The translations under genes were made by a program, and so were the position numbers. From contig VGJV01000002.1 of assembly GCA_016867315.1 (NCBI GenBank), positions 1 through 51,385 of the forward strand: 51,385 bases of DNA, written 5' to 3'. Of the stretch, positions 50,617 through 51,385 are shown one piece after another (position 1 is the stretch's first letter; the number at the start of each line of letters is the position of its first letter). The DNA is from Candidatus Liptonbacteria bacterium. Its GTDB lineage: Bacteria; Patescibacteriota; Minisyncoccia; UBA6257; 2-01-FULL-56-20. The notes under the pieces were generated by a model, which saw only the letters and a list, made by a program, of their open reading frames with translations, was not told where the DNA came from and did not search any database.

Positions 50617-51225
50617 ATGAAACGCCTTCTCATTATTATTTCCATCCTCATTCTCCTCATCGGCGGTTATATTTACTTCACCTACCCATCCTTTAAAGAA
50701 ACCGGGCAATTTTGGAATCCGTTATCGCTTTTGAATTTTAATTCTTCTTCTACTTCTGCCGCAGTTCAGCAAAAACTCTCCGATGCGCAGGAAGCGGTAA
50801 CTAACACCGCACAATCCGCATTAGACACCGCCTCCAAAGCAATCGAAGAAAAAGTAGAAGAAGGAGTAAACGGAGTAGTAAACACTGTAACGCAAAGCGC
50901 AAAAAATAAACTCGCGGAAGCGTTGGGAATTACTCCTGCAGGTTCGGGAAATTCGGAAGGGAATGCGCTGAATTTGAGTATTTGCTCCACTCTAAAAAGC
51001 CGGAGTGTAAGCTATGTAATCGAAAACCCTTTCTCCCCTCCTAAAGATTTCTCCTTCCGAATCGATTGGGGAAATGGAAAGACTTCTCAAGGTTCTCTTC
51101 GCGCCGCCGACACAAGAACCACCGCTACCCATCAATACGAAAAAGCCGGCAGTTACGTAAACACCTTTCAAATCGCTTCCGGCAATGAATCACTCACGCT
51201 CCAGCGAAAAGTCTGCGTGGAATAA
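50617..51225 (+). CDS. Membrane-anchored extracytoplasmic protein with PKD-like C-terminal domain
   Basis: 202 residues. A basic MKR start and one hydrophobic helix (4-20) anchor the protein. Residues 45-105 are Ala-, Thr- and Glu-rich amphipathic helix repeats (for example NTAQSALDTASKAIEEKV). The C-terminal domain (about 120-202) is beta-rich: FRIDWGNGKTSQGSL and HQYEKAGSYVNTFQI fit the PKD/immunoglobulin-like pattern. Two Cys (SICST, KVCVE) may form a disulphide. Typical of surface proteins of candidate-phyla bacteria. Its own unit, same strand as the gene at 50244. Confidence 0.7.
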   Translation: MKRLLIIISILILLIGGYIYFTYPSFKETGQFWNPLSLLNFNSSSTSAAVQQKLSDAQEAVTNTAQSALDTASKAIEEKVEEGVNGVVNTVTQSAKNKLAEALGITPAGSGNSEGNALNLSICSTLKSRSVSYVIENPFSPPKDFSFRIDWGNGKTSQGSLRAADTRTTATHQYEKAGSYVNTFQIASGNESLTLQRKVCVE

Positions 51226-51252
51226 AATAATTTTATAATTGAGTAAACGAAT

Positions 51253-51286
51253 AACATTCCAACATTCTATAGAATGTTGGAATGTT
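51253..51286. terminator. 34-base perfect palindrome after the surface-protein gene
   Basis: AACATTCCAACATTCTA and its exact complement meet without a spacer, 28 bases past the stop at 51225. The stem itself contains a repeat of AACATTC. It could be a terminator hairpin for the plus-strand gene or a binding site. The U-tract is weak (next T5 at 51301). Confidence 0.5.
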
Positions 51287-51310
51287 CAACCGAATAATAC
51301 TTTTTAAAAA

Positions 51311-51360
51311 GGTTCGTGCCCGGAAAGGATTTCTCCCGTCCGGGCACAAATTTGCGAACC
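51311..51360. terminator. Long two-part hairpin near the window end
   Basis: GGTTCG (51311-51316) pairs with CGAACC (51355-51360), enclosing GTGCCCGGA (51316-51324) paired with TCCGGGCAC (51338-51346). The inner stem is perfect over 9 bp. Plausibly a terminator or a small structured RNA; the following sequence is outside the window. Confidence 0.4.
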
Positions 51361-51385
51361 AACTACCGAATTTCTTTGCGCTTCA

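Overview
The window looks like a junction between two genomes of different character. Positions 1 to about 36.2 kb are A+T-rich and archaeal. They carry ribosomal protein L15e, transcription factors TFE and TFS, an archaeal-type signal peptidase, GatD and GatE, archaeal/eukaryal-type ProRS, and two tRNA genes (Lys-CTT and Arg-TCG) interrupted by introns in the anticodon loop. Many genes there have a TTTAAA-like TATA box 21-24 bases before the start codon, which implies leaderless mRNAs. Small, densely packed genes, bacterial-style MetRS and AspRS, ScpB and FtsZ suggest a DPANN-type archaeon (Woesearchaeota/Pacearchaeota-like). That placement is inference; no phylogeny was run.

Layout of the archaeal part: MetRS, SDR and TrmB-type regulator (0.2-4.5 kb); L15e and type IA topoisomerase (5.2-8.5 kb); a polysaccharide lyase-like gene (8.7-9.5 kb); a TFE-rhomboid-SpoIIM run followed by ScpB, a processive glycosyltransferase and a thioredoxin-fold membrane protein (10.9-15.5 kb); tRNA-Lys, TFS, signal peptidase, nitroreductase and FtsZ (16-20.3 kb); a phosphoribosyltransferase, DHH phosphoesterase and metallo-beta-lactamase-fold hydrolase (20.4-22.7 kb); tRNA-dependent amidation and charging genes gatA, gatC, aspS, gatE, gatD and proS (22.8-33.7 kb); then tRNA-Arg and a rearranged patch with a 410-bp direct repeat (34.1-36.2 kb).

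Positions 36.4-51.4 kb are visibly richer in G+C and bacterial in style. They hold purM, purE, an M24-like gene, purK, a P-loop kinase-like gene, purD, a methyltransferase, purN, purF, a GxxExxY gene, purQ and a large purL, nearly all on the minus strand. There are hairpin-plus-U-tract terminators and one near-consensus sigma70-type promoter. The set covers PRPP to AIR and on to CAIR; purC, purB and purH are not in the window. A cut-off open frame at 36217-36387 sits at the boundary. Either a bacterial (CPR-like) purine block was acquired by the archaeon, or the contig is an assembly chimera; sequence alone cannot decide.

The most novel signal is a family of modular hairpin elements confined to the archaeal part (1-97, 4529-4695, 15961-16181, 16242-16287 inside the tRNA-Lys intron, 18494-18546, 25899-26005, 27465-27511). 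The loops are short, the linkers conserved, and the stems change by compensatory substitutions between copies. Copy C folds as a closed multibranch RNA. The copies tend to lie at 3' ends of genes, several of them aminoacyl-tRNA synthetase or tRNA genes.
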